Positions 63,852-64,000 of a stretch of DNA of 64,000 nucleotides are shown here, one piece after another (within the stretch, counting starts at the first letter, position 1; each line of letters begins with the position of its first letter). A program made the translations under genes and the position numbers. Below the pieces are notes generated by a model. The model saw only the letters and a program-made list of their open reading frames with translations. It had not been told where the DNA came from and ran no database searches. Source of the stretch: Clostridia bacterium (GTDB taxonomy: Bacteria; Bacillota; Clostridia; Christensenellales; UBA1242); contig JAFVEA010000003.1 in NCBI GenBank assembly GCA_017478185.1, forward strand, positions 62,001 to 126,000, given 5' to 3'.

Positions 63852-63881
63852 ATTATACCTTAAATTTATCCAAAAGTGCAA
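63852..63881 (-). promoter_or_regulatory. Promoter of tadA, close to its ATG
   Basis: TTGCAC (63881-63876), 18 bases, perfect TATAAT, five bases before the ATG. The -10 box overlaps the stop codon of the upstream gene. Confidence 0.7.
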
Positions 63882-64000
63882 GTGATTTTGTGATAACATT
63901 TTTGTTTTGCATTGCAACAAAAAGCAAGTGTTTTTTGCTTATGGGGTGAGCTAGATTATCTCTTCCAACAATTATATCGATTGAAGGAATATCAAATTTT
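63853..64000 (-). CDS. C-terminal end of an unidentified gene (partial)
   Basis: An open minus-strand frame enters from the right edge and ends at TAA (63855-63853). The visible 48 residues include FDIPSIDIIVGRDNLAHPIS and end SLALLDKFKV. The frame has normal codon use for the region and abuts tadA. No family is recognised from this piece; the 5' part is outside the window. Confidence 0.55.
   Translation of the reverse strand, partial: KFDIPSIDIIVGRDNLAHPISKKHLLFVAMQNKNVITKSLALLDKFKV

Overview
The window comes from a very AT-rich chromosome (about 30% GC by eye, not counted). It belongs to a Firmicutes/Clostridia-type bacterium. The support is a murA-ftsQ-ftsA-ftsZ division block followed by spoIVA and ftsH, SpoVB-, YlmC/YmxH- and CotH-like sporulation-associated genes, a tig-clpP-clpX cluster, a sepF-lspA-rluD cluster, GGAGG ribosome binding sites and U-tailed hairpin terminators. 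The large repeat-built surface proteins (MBG-like, InlB/Listeria-Bacteroides-type and collagen-like repeats) are typical of uncultured gut Clostridia. The genus cannot be read from the sequence.

Layout. 1-5.9 kb: 3' part of a giant cell-surface repeat protein. 6-11.7 kb: PRC-barrel protein, SPFH/zinc-ribbon protein, DUF1858 protein, LysM protein, SpoVB-like flippase, DUF421-DUF4363 pair and a YlmC/YmxH protein. 11.8-24.6 kb: core block nrdR, der, plsY, murA, ftsQ, ftsA, ftsZ, a membrane protein, spoIVA, ftsH and an unknown membrane-anchored protein. 24.7-28.6 kb: ADP-forming acyl-CoA synthetase and a PflX-type radical SAM/DUF362 fusion. 28.9-32.8 kb, minus strand: ileS and mscL. 33-41.7 kb: accessory stretch with a Sir2-like protein, a CotH protein behind a poly-C promoter, a membrane XRE regulator, a small gene between 49-bp direct repeats, tandem four-helix membrane paralogues and a tandem pair of unknown paralogues. 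41.8-48.5 kb, minus strand: HD protein, clpX, clpP, tig, two small membrane proteins, rluD, lspA, sepF. 48.6-53.8 kb: lipoprotein, two convergent unknown genes and a CorC/HlyC-type protein. 54-57.8 kb: tRNA-Leu(CAA) followed by tRNA-derived tandem repeats, a small antitoxin-Doc toxin module and a large lipoprotein. 57.9-64 kb: DUF975 protein, histidine phosphatase, DUF4186 protein, a PrsA/SurA-like foldase, pth, a degenerate GlmU-like protein, tadA and the tail of one more gene.

The core genes form a coherent envelope, division, translation-quality and sporulation set. Peptidoglycan precursor synthesis (MurA), lipid flipping (SpoVB-like), phospholipid synthesis (PlsY), the divisome (FtsQ, FtsA, FtsZ, SepF) and membrane or protein quality control (FtsH, Tig-ClpP-ClpX, PrsA-like) sit close together, with spoIVA linking the block to spore coat assembly.

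The most unusual observations are these. A run of eleven C lies exactly between a perfect TTGACA -35 and the -10 region of the cotH gene, which looks like a phase-variable promoter. A family of small interspersed repeats has inverted ends. A tRNA-Leu-derived repeat array brackets a Doc toxin module. A radical SAM/DUF362 fusion keeps a strong internal ribosome binding site and ATG. Trigger factor carries a ten-cysteine tail. Two genes have the promoter -10 box 5-6 bases from the ATG, which suggests leaderless mRNAs. Several unrelated membrane proteins carry long lysine/glutamate-rich tails. No CRISPR array, rRNA or complete insertion sequence was seen.
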